From NCBI RefSeq assembly GCF_021018805.1, contig NC_086266.1:7502001-7566000 (forward strand): a stretch of 64,000 nucleotides of DNA, written 5' to 3'. The position numbers and the translations under genes are program-made. Positions 45,283 through 60,200 of the stretch are shown piece by piece (within the stretch, counting starts at the first letter, position 1; each line of letters opens with the position of its first letter). Source of the DNA: Prinia subflava. Taxonomy: Eukaryota; Chordata; Aves; Passeriformes; Cisticolidae. The notes beneath the pieces are model-generated. The model was not told the origin of the DNA and made no database searches. It saw nothing but the letters and a program-made list of their open reading frames with translations.

Positions 45283-48200
45283 CACAAAGGGAGGAGCACA
45301 AGAGAACACCCCAGCCCATCCTGCTGCACTCCTGCTCTTGCAAAACCTCCCTGGAGTCCCTCTGATGCTGTGTTTATTTTTAAACCTCTCATCAGGAATT
45401 ATACAAAGTGAATAATGCCCAATCTCAGTGAATGGTCCCACGGCTCATTCACCAAACACAGGGGAGGGCAGCTCCACTTGATTTGCTCATTCTCTCATGA
45501 GGTGCAATCACCCAAAGGTTAAGCACAAGTCACACAATTTCCCTTTCTGCTTTCAAGCCCTTTGATGAATTTAACTAATGACTGGATTTCAGCTGAAAGA
45601 GGCTGATTGGAGTGAAAGTCTCCCATATCCCATATGCTGGGAAGGCTGCCACACTTGGTTGGAAGCTTTATCTATCTTTTATTTATCTCTATGTTACGTG
45701 GAGAGTCAGTACAGACAGAAAGGCTCCTCAGGACTGCGTTGCTCTATTTTCCATTGATTTACACTTTCTTGAGAAGATCTCACCTGGCAGCCAGGAAATG
45801 ACCTGGCCTCAGCCAGGCTGCAGCAGCAGAGCCCAGGGGATGGCATTAGTCTCATTTTCCACCTTATTATGATTATTGCCCATGTCATTCCTATTAATAA
45901 CAGCAGCCACACGGCAGGGCCGTGGGTGGAGAGCTGAGTAAAACCCTGGCAGCAGCAAGGAGGAGAATGGAAGGTGGCAACAAGGCGGAGGGACCCCACT
46001 GAAGCACAGCCCATGCAGGTTTGAGCTGTTTGGATGAAGCAAATGTCACCCTGATCGCTTCCCAAGCCCTCCCGTGGAGGGGACACATTAAGCCTCCCCT
46101 TGCCTCATGACACACCTTTCCTGTAGAGTAATTACAAATAACCATTTGCCATCATCTTTTAGCTCAGATAAATGATGAGGCTGGGGCTGGAAGTCCAAGT
46201 TTGAACTGCTCCAGGGCCAGCAGCACCTTCAGCAAGCAGAGGCAAGGCAGCTGCCAGTGCTGTGGGCTCGGGGCTGGCAGGGGCTGTCAGCACAGATCCC
46301 TCACTGCAGCACTCAGCGACAAACAATAAACACTCTCCAAGACCCAAACCTCAGATACTCACACAAATCCCAGCCCCCTGCCCCCAGAAGGGACTCCTGA
46401 CATTCCCAAGCCAAGGCCACAACAGCCTCAAAGACCTGGAGCTGGACTGAAATCCCTCCTGTGCAGGGGGCTGGAGCTGGGCTTTGATTTGCACCCAGTC
46501 CAGTGTCACTGGCTGGGCCTGCAGGATGCTGGCTGGCTGGGAGCAGTCAGAATTCCCAAGGTGTGTTCCCAGTGCCATAAATTCCCAGCCCAGCAAGCAC
46601 TGGGCCCAGTAACATCGAGGCACCGTGTGCAGCCCATGGCAGCACCCACGGGAGGAGGGGTCTGGTTCTCTCTCAGTCACCCAAGGGGCAGAGTAAGGCA
46701 GAGGAGCAAAGAGAATATTACTAAAGAGAAATAAACATTACTAAACAGATATAAATATTAGAGAATAGATACAAATTTGGCTCTGGGAATGTACAGAGAA
46801 GGACAAGATGCTGCTGGGGAATGCTGAGCCCTGGGATGAGGGACACAGCGTGGACAAACAGCATCAACACCACCCTGAGCATCCCTCTGCCCGTGGTGCA
46901 GCCAATCCACAGCCTCCAAACCCTCCATGGATGACCAAAGACTTGACTGGAAATGTCAGCAATGCCAAATCCAGGCTCATTTTACCCCAAAAGCCTGCCC
47001 TGATTCAAACTGGAAAGCCAACAACTGCCCTGCCATGGATCAGATTGTGGGAAAACTGAGTTCATTTGAGCAACCGAATGGAAGAGGTTGAGGAGATAAA
47101 ATTGTCATTGCTCTGAGGAAAGCAAGAGTAACCCACGTTTCAAAGGATATTTATGTTAAAATGTACATCACCTGTTACTCTGGACGTGGAAGTTTCCAAA
47201 GCAGAAAGGAATTAAGGAGAAAATGGCACAGATGACTCCCAGTGGATTGAATTATTTAACACAACTCCTTACAAAGGGACAACACAGGGATCTGCTCATC
47301 CCAGACGTGGGATCTGTATCCCTGCAGCTGCACAAGGGCCTCCAGCCAGCCCAAGGCTGGTGACACACAGCTAAGCCATGCAGCTGTCCCCAGCAGGAGC
47401 GATGGCACCGAGACACACACCAGGAGCACCCAGGCAGCTATCCCCTCACCCAGATCCAGGAATTCTCAGGGAAATGAAGAAAGTAACAGGAGCAGAACTC
47501 ATGAAACTCTGTGTGGATGCTTTGTCCTCTGAAAGCTGACACAGCTGACCAGGTCTGAAAATCAGGGAAGTGAATGAATTCAAAGGCAGGGCTGTTAATA
47601 CAAAGCAGGAACATCACTCCTGCATGGCCAAGAACAGGGAAGCAGCAGCAAGAGCCCCTTTGTGACTGAGTCACTGCAATGTGTTCTAAAACCCCACTTA
47701 ATAATGAAGCAGAGGCCTGGATTGTGTCATGCTGGACCACAATGTATTAAACACATCCCCAGGAATCCTCAATAATGCATAACTCCCATATATTGGTATT
47801 GTAGTAAGAGGCCAACATGTTAATATTAAAAAAAAAAAAAAAGATATTTTTAGTACTGAGAACTTGGAACTTGAAAAGTGGTGGCTGTTATTAGTGCAAA
47901 TCAATGCCCAGGCTGGATTAAAGTCCAGATGAATGTATTACACTGATTAAATTCACCACCTGGGCTCCTTATTTGCTGTTCTCATCTCCTGGTTTCTCAG
48001 GGTAAGTCCCTGCAGCTCCCATCTAACACAGACCAGGAGGGGCTGGTTGGCAGAGGAGGGCAACGACATCTACAAACTGTTCACAGAGCCTGAACTCACA
48101 AAAAATGTCATTAAAGGAAGCACAAAGGGAGCAATGGCTGGAGAAGCAACACGTGGCCCCAGGAACCAGCCTGGGCTTTGGGTGACTGCAAGGGCAGTGA

Positions 48201-51200
48201 CAGCCTTTCCTCCCAAGCCAGGGGCAAGGAGAGCCCATCCAGCTGCTCCTGTGCAAACCAAGAGCCACCCACGGAAAAATCCCATTGATTCCACTTCCAG
48301 GAACAAAAGGAAAAACCAGCATGAGCACCCAGAATAAGAAATGGACAGAAAAGGCTACGTGATGATATTCATGAGAATTATTCCAGCAAAACCACGAGTC
48401 TTCCTCATGATTTTCAGGATTCCAGCACCTGGACCAAAAAGCAGCCACGGGTATCCCTGAGGGAGCACAGGGATGAGCAGTCCCTGCCATCCAGCACCCC
48501 ATGCTGGCAGCAAGGGCACAGCAAAAACCCAGGCAGGCACACCTCAGGTGCTCACATCTCACACCCACATCTCACCTTCCATTCCCCAGCTCCTGAGAGG
48601 GCAAAGAGGCAGGACTTCAAAGGGATAAAGGCAGGAGATAAGAGCAAAGCAGCTTGTCCCCTTGAGATGCTTGTTGAGCCAAAGCCTGTGGCATCCTCTG
48701 GCTCTCTGAGTGGCTCTTGGAGCCCTCTGAGCTCACCAGGCTCCTGGAGTGGCCCAGGAACATCCTGCCCCATGCTCTGCCTCACTCAGAGCTGGGAAGC
48801 ACTGAACACTCCCAGAGCAAACCCTGCCCTCCTGCTGGCTTTGGGAAGCAGCACCTGGGGCCATGGAGAGCAAAGGGGGTGGCACTGCAGGGCCACCTTT
48901 GTCCCTTGGTTCCCACAGTGGCACTGCAGGTGGGATCTGACATGGTGTTCTCACTCCCAGAACCTTTTCCTCCCTCCTGAAGGGACAGTGCTGTCTCGTC
49001 AGGAAGGTAATGACTGGATGCTCGTTAGAGGCACGGGATTGTCTCACAGATTGCCATCGGATCCTGTAAGCCTATTACAGGGATTGGCCAGATCAGCACA
49101 CGGATATGCAGCCTTGCACCTCTAAGCTGCTTTGCTCAGCTCAGCCTAGGAATGAACAGGAGTCACTGGCTGAAGGCTCCTCAGATTCCATGGATAGCTG
49201 CCACAAAATGTCCCCTCCAACAGGACCAACTCAAGGCAGCCCACAGCCCGCTTCCTCAGTTGGGCCACCCTTGGATGACACTTCCACAGGATGCTAAGGT
49301 CATGTCAGGTGTTTTTCCAAGCCATCACCACATTCTGACCCAGGAGCTCCTCCCCAGGCCCCTGGGCTGCTCAGGGAGCCAGCAGCAACCCAGGCACAGT
49401 GAGAACAGCCAGGAGAATTCCTCATCCTCCTGCTCCCATCTCCGAACTTCACAGCTGCCTGCACAGCCCCACACCCTGCGAGCTCAGAGCTCTGGCAGGA
49501 GCCCTGAAAGCCCTGACAGAGGGGCTGCACCAGGACACGTCAGTGTCACCTCATCCATTGTGTAATTGTCCCTTTCCCCTCCCTCCAGGTCATGCTGCAC
49601 AAGCAAGTGCTGTCCCTTCCCTGTGCCACTTCACCTCGTCATGAGGCCACATTTGCTGCCTGGTGCAAGGAATTGAGCACCTGGGTGGTGCTGGAGAGAA
49701 CAGCTCTGTACCAAGATAATTCTATTCAAAGTCTAGAGGGCAAAGCTGTCACAGATGAAGTATGTCTGTGTATTATCTGTTGGCAAACACGGGACATAAT
49801 GGCAGCCACTCAACTTAATGGCTCGAATTCCAGCTCCTCCAAACGAGCCCATCACTGCTGCATGTAATCACAAAATGTATTTAAAAGTATAATTTCCATC
49901 CAAAAGGACCAGAGCTGGAGCAATATGACTCATGCAGCTCCCTGTGCATCGGGAAACATGTCAGGAAGCCTGGGAATTTGTGAGTTTGTTGCCATCTGTG
50001 TAGAAACTGGGCCGTGGACACGATTCCTCAAACCATCCCTGGCATCCATGCGAGTCTGGAGACTGCTGAGCCCCCAGAGCCAGGCCCCTGCCTCTGCACC
50101 CAAGGGAGCAGAAACCCTCTGTGAAGCTGCATGTGAAGCACAGGGATACCAGTATTAAAGAGAAAGGCAATGGAATTAAAAGGCATCTCTCCCCATGCAC
50201 CTATTCCAGCACTCCAGAGCTCCACAGTTACAGCTGCAAACTCAGCTCCGTTTCTGCCATAACAAAATCATCTCCACAGCATAATTAGTGTGCTCGTGTT
50301 AAAATGGGTACAAATGCAGGGAAAGAGGCTTCCAAATATGATTTGTTTTTCAAGACAACATGATGTTTTCCCTGGTTAATAGATTCGATTCATTAAGGAG
50401 TAACAAGAGCCAAGCACCACTTGCAGCAAACCTTGCTGCTTTTAGCAGCGAATAATCCATCCCCAGACTGGTTTACACACCATCCTTTTTTACCTGCTAT
50501 GGCTTGACAACCTTTTTTTAGTCTAACTTGCCTACACATGGCTTACAAAATACCTGTTCTGTAACTACTGCTTATTCCTAATTTCCTTAATGGCTCAATT
50601 AAGTCCTCTGGCACTGCTCTGCTCCAGGACTGGATGACTTCCACATTCACACGCAATTTTCAAGATAGTTGGATAGTTTGTGTGAGCAGGTATTTGCACT
50701 AGGATTTGCAACACTCTCTCAGGGCAAACATCTGAGTTGTCTGAAGGGGTTTTGAATGAATGATTTCCTGTGTTATCCACCTTCCCCTAGAAATAACGCT
50801 CCATCTGTTCATGGAACAGTTCCCTTCTCTTACCGAGGCAGGATGAAGGTCACGCAAGGGAAAGAAAAATTTGCACATCCCCAACGCCCTCCAACAAAAC
50901 ACAAGGCACGTACCTGGCCAAGGTCATTAAGCAGTCAGGGGAAGAAATACAGCTGTCAGGTTAAGGGGAGTGAGTAATCACCCAGTGCATCATTGCTGCG
51001 ACAAGCACCCCAGGACACGGGCTGGAGTCACAACATGTCCTGTGCAATTAATCACTAATCACAACATGCTACAGAGAAGTCAAATGGCAACTCCAAAGGT
51101 GAACCAAAATGTTACTTTTAAAACACCTAAGCTTAAAAAAACCCCTCAAACCTGAAAAAATCTCAATTCTCCAATCTGAGGGGAAAGGCAAATGGAGTGT

Positions 51201-51551
51201 GTATAAAATCCCTAGCAGCCTCTGGGAGGAAAGCAGCTCCTCTGGGACACGATTCACCCCAGAGGAACTGGCAGAGGCAGAGCCCATGTGAAGCTAATCC
51301 CTGGCTGTGCTGACATGGAAGATGTGTCCTTTCCCTGGCCTGTCCCACTACAGAACCCTGCCCTGAGTCCCAGCAGGTTTCCATGCAAACATGGAAATGC
51401 TCATCCATGTTTCTACACTCGTCCTCCCCAGCTCCCTGTGCAGAGCTCCTGCCTGGGCTGAGCTCTCTCCTCCCTGAATGTTTGGAATAACCACTGGCAG
51501 TAAATTGGTCACTCATAGCAGCCCTCGACCCAGGAGCACTCCAGTCCCAGA

Positions 51552-51640
51552 GTTAACACATCATCAAGGCTGGAAAACAGCTCTGAGGTCATCAGATCCA
51601 ACCTTTGACTGGATGCCACCACACCATGGACTGCCAGGGA
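51552..51640 (-). mobile_element. CR1 LINE 3'-end fragment, diverged
   Basis: The plus strand at catcatcaaggctggaaaac followed by agctctgaggtcatcagatc and caacctttgact resembles the reverse complement of a CR1 3' end. It is short and old. Confidence 0.5.
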
Positions 51641-52231
51641 GGAGCAGGCTAAATACAAGTCCTGCTCTGCCTTCAGTTCAGGAATGATCCAGGAGCCTCA
51701 CGGACACCTGGGCTCCTGCTCTGAAGAAAAGCAACCACCTTCCCTCTCAGTCAGATCTTCAAAGCATCCTTGCTTTCCCTCAAAGGAAAGGTTTTCCTTC
51801 AAAGGAAAGGTGCCTGCAGGAGCAGCACTGGATGGGCTGTGGCAGCTCTTGGTGGAGCGCTGGGGATCTGATCCACCCCCAGGACTGCCCAAACTGCAGG
51901 AGGTTCCTGCTGTTCCCTCCTCGGACAGCACTGGGAGAGGCTGGGATTTCCAATCCTCCTGCACCCAGCTGAGCACAGCCAGCCTTGTGTGGGGCTCAGT
52001 GAGGAGTGACACCAAACCCCGCGGGACATCTCAGGTTCTCCCTTTCAGGAACACACAGCCCTGGTGGCTGATGGACAGCTCCAGTGTTGCTTTCCCTTCC
52101 TGGAGCAAAACTGGAGGAAAGCACAAATGGCAGTCCAGGAGGTTGGCACACACAGGTACAGAGAGATTTGAGAGCACACAGAGCTTGGGTCTGGATTGAA
52201 ATGTGCCCAAATGGAGCTGTCAAGGCTGAGT

Positions 52232-52268
52232 CCAAGGAATTCCCATCCAAGGAATTCCCATCCAAGGA
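52232..52268. repeat. 15-bp tandem repeat, 2.5 copies
   Basis: The unit ccaaggaattcccat occurs at 52232 and 52247 and partly at 52262. Confidence 0.9.
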
Positions 52269-54888
52269 TCCACTCAGGCTCAGCCTCAGCTATTCCATGT
52301 ATTATTTGCCTGGCAAGCAGTCCACACTCAATTAGATCCAGTATATAATTCTTATTCCTTTCAGACGTAGGTTTTGCCAACTCAGAACATGGAAAGGATG
52401 CCTTAAAGGATTGGTAGTTCTAGGACAGGAATATCCAGAAAAGAGACCAAATAATGAAGGTCAGAGATTTTGACCTAATGGGATATCTCCAGCTCTTCTC
52501 AGTGTGATTTTTTTTCCCAGCTAAAAGCAGAAGTTGAGTGTGTGAGCTTCCCTCAGATGTTCCGTGTGGTGGGCAGGTCATACTAACCCCACTATGGATG
52601 GGACAAGTATGGCAAAGGGATTCACCCAGAGAATTCACAGGAATTTTGCAATGCAGTACCACAGGATATTACATTAATTGATAGTGAAATATGCCAAGAT
52701 CTCTGAAATAAAACTTTAGCTAGAGTTATTTTGACTAATAGCTGAAAATCAGAGCATGTAGCCTCACTGCTCTGCAGCCCATTTCATTCCTCTCTATCAC
52801 TGGAGCAATTTCCAAATATTCCCAAGGCTATGCCAAGTCCTGCTCCGCTATCTAATTTACCATCATTAGGAACTGATTCTGCTCTTTGAAGGCGTCCAAG
52901 ATGTTCTCTTCAGGAAAGTGCTTGCTAAGTACCCTCCTGAAGACATCTGTAAGGAATTTTTACTACTGGCCTAGATATTTACTCCACCTGGAAGAATTAA
53001 GTGGCTCTAAGGAGCTTTTAGTTGAAGTAAATCCTCATTTAAACAAGCCCCAGGAAAATGGACAGGGAGTTCCAATTGCCTCATTTGCTTTTGTTTTATG
53101 ACCCACTCAGAAGAAAAGAAACAGGGAAGATGGAATGTGATCTGTGTCTCCCAGGTTTCTGTTGCTATTCCGTCCCTCACTCCTCAGTGCTCTTCTCTCC
53201 TCCAGCACTGCCATGGAAACCATAAATTATCCCACTCTCACAAATTTGCACGATCATTTTTATGATCAGCGCTGCTCAAGAAAGGATCTGCCTTCCTGGA
53301 ACTGCACAGCTGGGGCAGCCAGGATGTGCACCCAAAGGAAAGAACTTTGGAAAAGAGCTGGCACTGGACAAAGGTGCCAGTGGCAATAGGGGTGGGATGA
53401 GCAACTGGGCAAGTGCCTCCATGGTCAGGCCTGGTGGAAAAAAAAACCCTTCTCCTTCCTATTTCATCTGTAATAGCTGGAGTCAGGGAGAACATGGAGA
53501 TCTCAAAAGCATGGAGAGAATTTTCCTTGGGTTTATGTTTGCTGGGCTGCTTTCCTGGCTCTTTCCTGTGTTTCCCAGGGCTGGCACAGGTGGAGGAGGC
53601 TGGCCCAAGACTCCTGGTACCCCACAGGAGATGGTACCACTTCCACACTAACATGATGGAAAAAAGGATCATTTCCCCTCCAGTTCAGCTGCAGTCTTTG
53701 ATAACCTGGATCACAGACTGAGTCTGCTGTCACACAGGTTTAGGATCCTGTGATGCAGCACAAAGCAATAAAAAACAAGCACAAAAAACCAAAGCAAACA
53801 TTTTTACGGTCTTTAATACCTTTCCACCTCCACTGCAGTGTGGAAGAGGTGATGCTCTTCCCTGACATTCTCTGCTGCTATCAAACAGGGAAACCTCAGG
53901 AATGCATCTGAGAACTGAGAAACAGCTGATAAACAGGAAGCAAATTCATTCCAACCCCATATTCAATGGGAGAGACGCTCCCAGGGCAAGGAATCACAGG
54001 AGCAGTGGTGGCAGGGAGTCAGAGGGGAGTCGGGATGCACAAAAATGAGAGCAAGATCCATGGGAGGCTGTAACATTCCCTCCTCCATGGCCTGTTCTGC
54101 ACCAAGCAACTTCATTCCAGACAGATATCGACAGCGTGGGAGGCATTCAGAGAAAAAGCAACAAATTTTATCAGAGGTTCTGGAAGGATTAATACCCAGG
54201 AAAAGATTAAACCCGTTAAAAGCTCAGCTAAACTCCCATTTCAGAGCCTGCTAACACAGCTTCAATAGTTCCAGAGAGGTATTAGTTATGTAAAATGGGG
54301 AGAGCTGGGAGTCTGAAATGGAGAAAGGCTCCATTTTAACCATCTGAAAGGAAAACACCAACAATGGATTTCAAAGAGAGGATCAACAAGGTGAGAAACA
54401 AAAACTAAATTAAGGAACTGTCCCAAGGCAGTCCAGGAAGGCTGGAGGGAGCAGAGCCAGGGAAGAGTCCCTCTCTTCTCCAGGAACCAGAACTCTTCAA
54501 ACCATGAGAGCTTTGGATCCCCCTGCCCCCAGCAGCCCCAGCATCCTTGCTGGAAGGAACACAGCAAAAATTGCCAAAAACTTGAGGCAATTCCTTCAAA
54601 ATCTTCATGCTTTTGTGCCAACAGCCTGTGGCTGTTTGGCTGTTCAGCCTCACCTTTTCCACCCCTCTGGAAATTCACTTGTCCCAAAAGGTATCTAAGC
54701 ACTTGGACACATCTTCCTTCTCTCCATAAAAAGGCAAAAAATATTCCCATCTCTGTTATTTATTACACTCCTTGGAAATGCAGCTCCTCAAACAACTTTT
54801 AACAACTCAAATCACCAGCCAGTAAATCCAGAGGACATTTGTCAATGTTTCAAAGCACTTTAGTGCCCAAGATAGCTGTAATTAAGTA

Positions 54889-54918
54889 AGAATATATATA
54901 TACATATATATATATAAA
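54889..54918. repeat. (TA)n microsatellite
   Basis: A short run of alternating TA with one C interruption lies in the long 5' intron. Confidence 0.9.
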
Positions 54919-56959
54919 TACTGCAGAATATTGCAATAAAGGTGTCTGCACTATCGCTAGTGCCAGCTTAGAGCACTGTTGCACTGGACAATGCTCCTGG
55001 GGTCACTCAGAGGAAGAACTGGGAATATATTTTTGTACTTGGAGCTGGAGGAATTAAAATCCAAATTAGGTGCTGGTATCAGGCTTGGGCACGGGTGTAT
55101 TCAGGGAACAGCAGCTATCCAGGGGAAAGGAAGATTTTCCTGGATGCAGCATTCCTGTTTCACAGGGGCAACCAAATAAAGAGCAAATAAATGCACCTGC
55201 TTTTCTGTGAGCTCTGGACACTGGGAACACATTTTCCAGGAGCTCCTGTGTCCATCCAAAGCTGCTCAGGTGTGCACTGGGCACCTGTGGCCACCAGCGG
55301 GGACCTGTGCACGCTGTCACCCAGCACAGGTACCTAAGGACAGGCTTCCCAGGGGAGCACAGATCTGTCACAAGGAAAGGCACAACCCTGCAGTGCCCAG
55401 AGATCAGGAGAGGCTGAAGTCTCATGGGAGAACGTCCTTCAGTCCTTATCCCATTTGTCCTGCTGAAAACTTGGGGAAAGACAGATTCCAGCCGCTCGGG
55501 ATGGCAGCACTGTCCCCACTGTCCTTCCTCTCCAGCCAGGGACATGCACCAGAGCAGCCAAACCCACAACCACTCAGCCAAAACCAAAGCTGTTCCTGCT
55601 GCTGACACCCCAAATTCTCCTGCAGTAGCTCAGTGTAACAACCACTCTGTCCTGGAGCCACAGCCCCAGGGAAAACCCCTCAGCTCCCCACCTGCAAATG
55701 TCACAACCCCCAAGTGCCAACAGTTCCAGGACCTCTTGGTGCTGAAGGCAGCAGAGAGTTTGGAAATCTCACTAAAGAGCCCTAAAGCAGAGTCATTATT
55801 TCCTAAGGCTCCTTTTGGCTCCAGGTAATTGCTGCAGGCACAAACGGACCGAGGCAGGCAGCAGTGGGATCACAGGTCTCCACCAAACCTTGTTAGGTTG
55901 TGGCCATCACCAGGCAGGAGCTGGCGAGCCACAGCTCCAGCTCATTAAACCTGCAGGAGGGGAGCACTCAGCGAGTCTGAGGACAATTATCCAAGGCAGA
56001 ATTTTACCAGGACGCTGTGACTTAACCAGTGCCTTGTGCATGAAGTGCTGAAGGAGCTTAATCGTCACCACTGATGAGAACCCACTCCGTGACTCATCCC
56101 CAGCACACAGGGGCTCCTTCTCCCACTCCTGATTTACCTCCAAGGCCACCACTCCACCACCAGGACCACGCTGGGAAGAGGCATTTGCTCTTCCCATTTC
56201 CTCTGCTGGACCCATGGTTTCCATTTGGGCCCATCTCTAACAGCTACAGCCACCAGGGGAACCGGAGCGAGAGCCAGCAGAGGGGGCTGGAATTTGGGAG
56301 GAGTCCTCAGGAACTGGAGGTTTTTTCCTGACATAAAATAATGTAGTCCTTAAATGTGCATTTTCCAATTCTTTCAAGCATTTAACTTCTAAAATTGACT
56401 TGGGCTTAATTTAATCTTTTAAACACCAAAAAAACCCTGAGTTAAAATGTCGTAACAAGGAAAAAAAAAAGGAACAAAAAAGCGTAACGGCTTGAGTTAT
56501 GCTCTTAGACATTTGTCAGGATAATTTTACTCCTTTGGAAAACACAAACCCTTTCCAAATGGTGAGCAGGGTTTCAGTCTGAAAGCTGCAAGGACAGAGA
56601 AACCCAGGTTTGTGTTATCTGAGGCACTGCGAGCTCCCATCCCCATGCACACCTTCGGAGTGGCCATGCCCAGCTCTTCCTCCCGTATCAATCCTGTCAA
56701 ATTAATTCATCAGCAAGGACAGATTTTTTTTTTCCTGGCTACTGTGCGTTAATTAGTGCAAGGGTTGCCATGGGAACCCAGCAACACTCGTTAGCACCAC
56801 AGAATTCACCATGTTGGAAAGGAACGTGGGCAAGAGCCCCGCAGCAGGCGCAACAACGGGCGCCAGGGCTGGGCACGTGCTGCAGCCAGACTGGTGCTCT
56901 GATGGAGGCTGGGACAGCTCTCTGCTCGGTGTAAGTTGGAAAAACTCCTAAAAAGCTGG

Positions 56960-57258
56960 ATATTGCATGGATCTGTGGTGATGGGACAAGAGGGAATGGC
57001 TTTAAGCTGAAGGAGAGTAGATTTAAAGAGAATATTGAGAAGAAGTTCTTCCCTGCGAGGGTGGGCAGGCCCTGGCACAGGGTGCCCAGAGCAGCTGTGG
57101 CTGCCCCTGGATCCCTGGCAGTGCCCAAGGCCAGGCTGGACAGGGCTTGGAGCAGCCTGGGACAGTGGAAGGTGTTCCTGCCCATGGCAGGGGGTGGCAC
57201 TGGGTGGGCTTTAAGGTCCCTTCCAATCCAAATCCTTCTGGGATTCTGTGACATCAGG
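56960..57258 (+). mobile_element. CR1 LINE 3'-end fragment
   Basis: This is a forward CR1 3' UTR with good preservation: gaagaagttcttccctgcga, the ggtgggcaggccctggcaca block, ccatggcagggggtggcact, and the tail gggattctgtgacatc. The tract 57058-57140 is identical to 32141-32223. Confidence 0.85.
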
Positions 57259-60200
57259 ACCAGTTACTGTGAGGATGAGTATGAGCAAAGGCTCTGTTTT
57301 CCTGCTTTTTAACAAATACAATTTAGGACCCTGGCAGGAGTCAGAGTGAAGCAAAACAGGTTAAGCTGAAAGTGTATGAAAAAAGATCAGGCATGTGCTC
57401 AGCCCCAGGCACTCACTGCAAATAATTATCAATAATTATCAACAAACCTTGTCCAGCTTAAAGCCTGTGGCACAAACTGCTGTCAGCAGCAGGGTGAGCC
57501 CATGGCAGTGACCAGGCTGCCTGGAGGGATCTCCACTGCCCAGCCCCTGTCCTTCTGGATTTGCAGCCCTGTGACACCCCAAGGGTGGTTTCTCCATCAT
57601 CACATTCCTGCCTGGTGACCACATACTCCTCCTCAGAGTCTGGATTTTGCTGGGATCATCCCCTGCCTGCTGGTTCTTTCCCCTGAAGCAGCTCAGCTCA
57701 GCAGCTCTGTCCTCAGAGCATTCCCAGGGCAGCTCCTGCTCCACCAGCACCCTGCCAGGCCAGCCAAGGCTCCCTGTGCTCACCTCCACAGACACATCCC
57801 TCACTCCCCCATCCCTGGCCCTGCTCCAGCTCAAACACACTCCTGGGGAACGCTGCCCATCATCTGCCCCAGCCTGAGCGAGGCTGCACCACGTCTGGTA
57901 CACGGCATTCATCTCTCCTGGAAATTCATATTCCAATCCATCCTTGGATCATACCTTGCTTTTTCCTGGCCATGTCACACTGTCAGCCTTTGATCCCCTG
58001 ATGGAGGCCAGGCTTTGTCCTGGGCACAGGCTGGAGCTGCAGCAGGCACTGCTCTCCCTGGGAGCCCCACGCTGCTCCCTGTGCTGCCAGGGACCTCAGA
58101 CCTGCTGATCTGGAACCCGGGGAATATCCCACATCCTCCTCTGCAGGAAATTCAAGGCTTCAACCACCTCTCTAAATAGTCCACCTTCACTATCTGGGTA
58201 AAATTAGACCCAAATCTCAGCACTGTAATTGGGAAGATATTTCAGAAGCAGAACAAGATCCCAGCTTCCTCCAGCCAACAAATCCTGAAATAAAGCTGGG
58301 ATTTGCCTGCACTTTGCCCAGCCAGTTCCTGAGGAATGCAAGGCCAGGTGCTCACCAGAAGGTCAAGGCAGAGTTCCCTCTCCTCCACTTGCTGGAAGCG
58401 AATTTTGGCTTTTCCATCATGTGAAATAGCAGAGACCACAGGCAGAGCCCACCCTGCTGAGGGCACCCACCTTCCCCCTGCACCTACAAACACTCCACAA
58501 GGAAGGGGAAGCCAGATATGATATTTTAACCCTTCTCCCTTTCTTCCTCTGCAGAAGAGTACACATGGCTCGTGTCAAATCCTACAGAAGGAACAAGGAA
58601 CCAGTCCTGAACATGTCCCTGTAGAAGGTGTGGTGGCTTCCCACACAATCCCACCTCCAAACACCTCCTCCTACTGCAGGACTGCTTCCCACTCAGCAGA
58701 TCCTCCTCTCTCACACCTCAGCCAGTGCCACAGCTCAGCACATCTGTGTAATGAGAACCAACCCACACAGCTCTGGATTTTAAGTGAAAGAAAGGAATGT
58801 TCAGGTTCACCAGAGCAAGTCATGTGGGCAAGCTCAGCTACTCCAGCAGTATCCACATTAAGAAAATTTAATTTCACCAAGCCATTAAAGAAAACAAGCA
58901 GAAAAAGATCCCCACTGCCAAGTTTCTCTAGCCCTTCACATCATTTTCTAGCAACCCACCCGCAGGAGTTTTTCTCATCTTCAATAAATAGTCATTTTTG
59001 CACCTAAGGGAAGATAAAAACATTTTCTATACTTTCAAACCTTCTCTGGCATAAATACCCTCCAAACTCCGGGGAAAAAACATTTGGGCCTTGTGCTAAA
59101 AGCTCCAGAAACTTTCCTTAACAGGCTGATGTTTCTGCAGTGACTCGCTTTCCTCTTACATAATTCAAGGGCCCAAAAAATACATCAACAGTGAGGAACA
59201 CAAATGCTAAACCAGGGCTGGTCTCCAAAGCCCAACTGAATGGAAAACCTGAACCAAGAGAGACTCAGCTTCTGGAAAAACAACTTTTTGACAGCGCAGA
59301 GCATCTCCCACACCCCCGCGCCCGCTGCTCTACCTCAGGTCAGAGGGACTCAGAGCTTTCATGTCACACAGTCCAAGTGGAGAGAGCCCTCCTCAAACCA
59401 AGGGCACTAATTATATTAATGAAGGTTTAAGGTCAGTACATCCCCATCAAGCTCAAATGCTGTTTCTTGAATTAATAGTTCTCCGTCCAGTTTCAAGCAG
59501 ATGGGAATCCAGAAAGCACCAGCGGAGCTGGGAAATCAATGTCAATATGCTAAATCCAGCAGATTTAATTTCTGAGCTTTAGGAGAGTGAATGAGATCAG
59601 GATTGGGTCTTCTTGTGCCAGGGCAGGATTGGGTTACCCACTCCTGCAGGATTCCTGGTAAAGGGAAGAATAACAAGGGAGATCAAGAATTAAGGGGAAT
59701 GAAGAAAGTAGACAGGTCATCCAAATTTGCAACAAGATGTGACTATACTTGGATAATTCCCAGGCATTTTGTGAGTATCCAAGCCAAAAAAAAATCCAGG
59801 AAAAAATAGTGAACATGCACACAGCCCGAGGGGCCACAGCCATGCACTACCAACCCTGTACATGCAGAGGTGCAGGTACAGCCCACACACAGTAATGCCA
59901 TGATCTGAGTCCAGCTGCTCCAGGCCACAATTCCTTATCCAGAGTGGGTTTATGGACTTTTTATGTCTTTATTACAGAGAGAGCCCCAAAGCTCCTGTAA
60001 ACTGCTCCTTGGGTGGGTGTGGGGCTGTGGTTGTGCCCCTCAGAGCCAAGCCTGGGTTAACCCAGGGCCAGTCACACCCTGCTCTGGACACACTCCCTGC
60101 CACCCTTGGAGCTGTGTCTCCTCCCCAGAGCTCCCACCCAGCTGGAAGTGCTGTCACTGAGGCCAGGACCTGCCTGAAGGAAGGGCTGGGGACAGGCAGG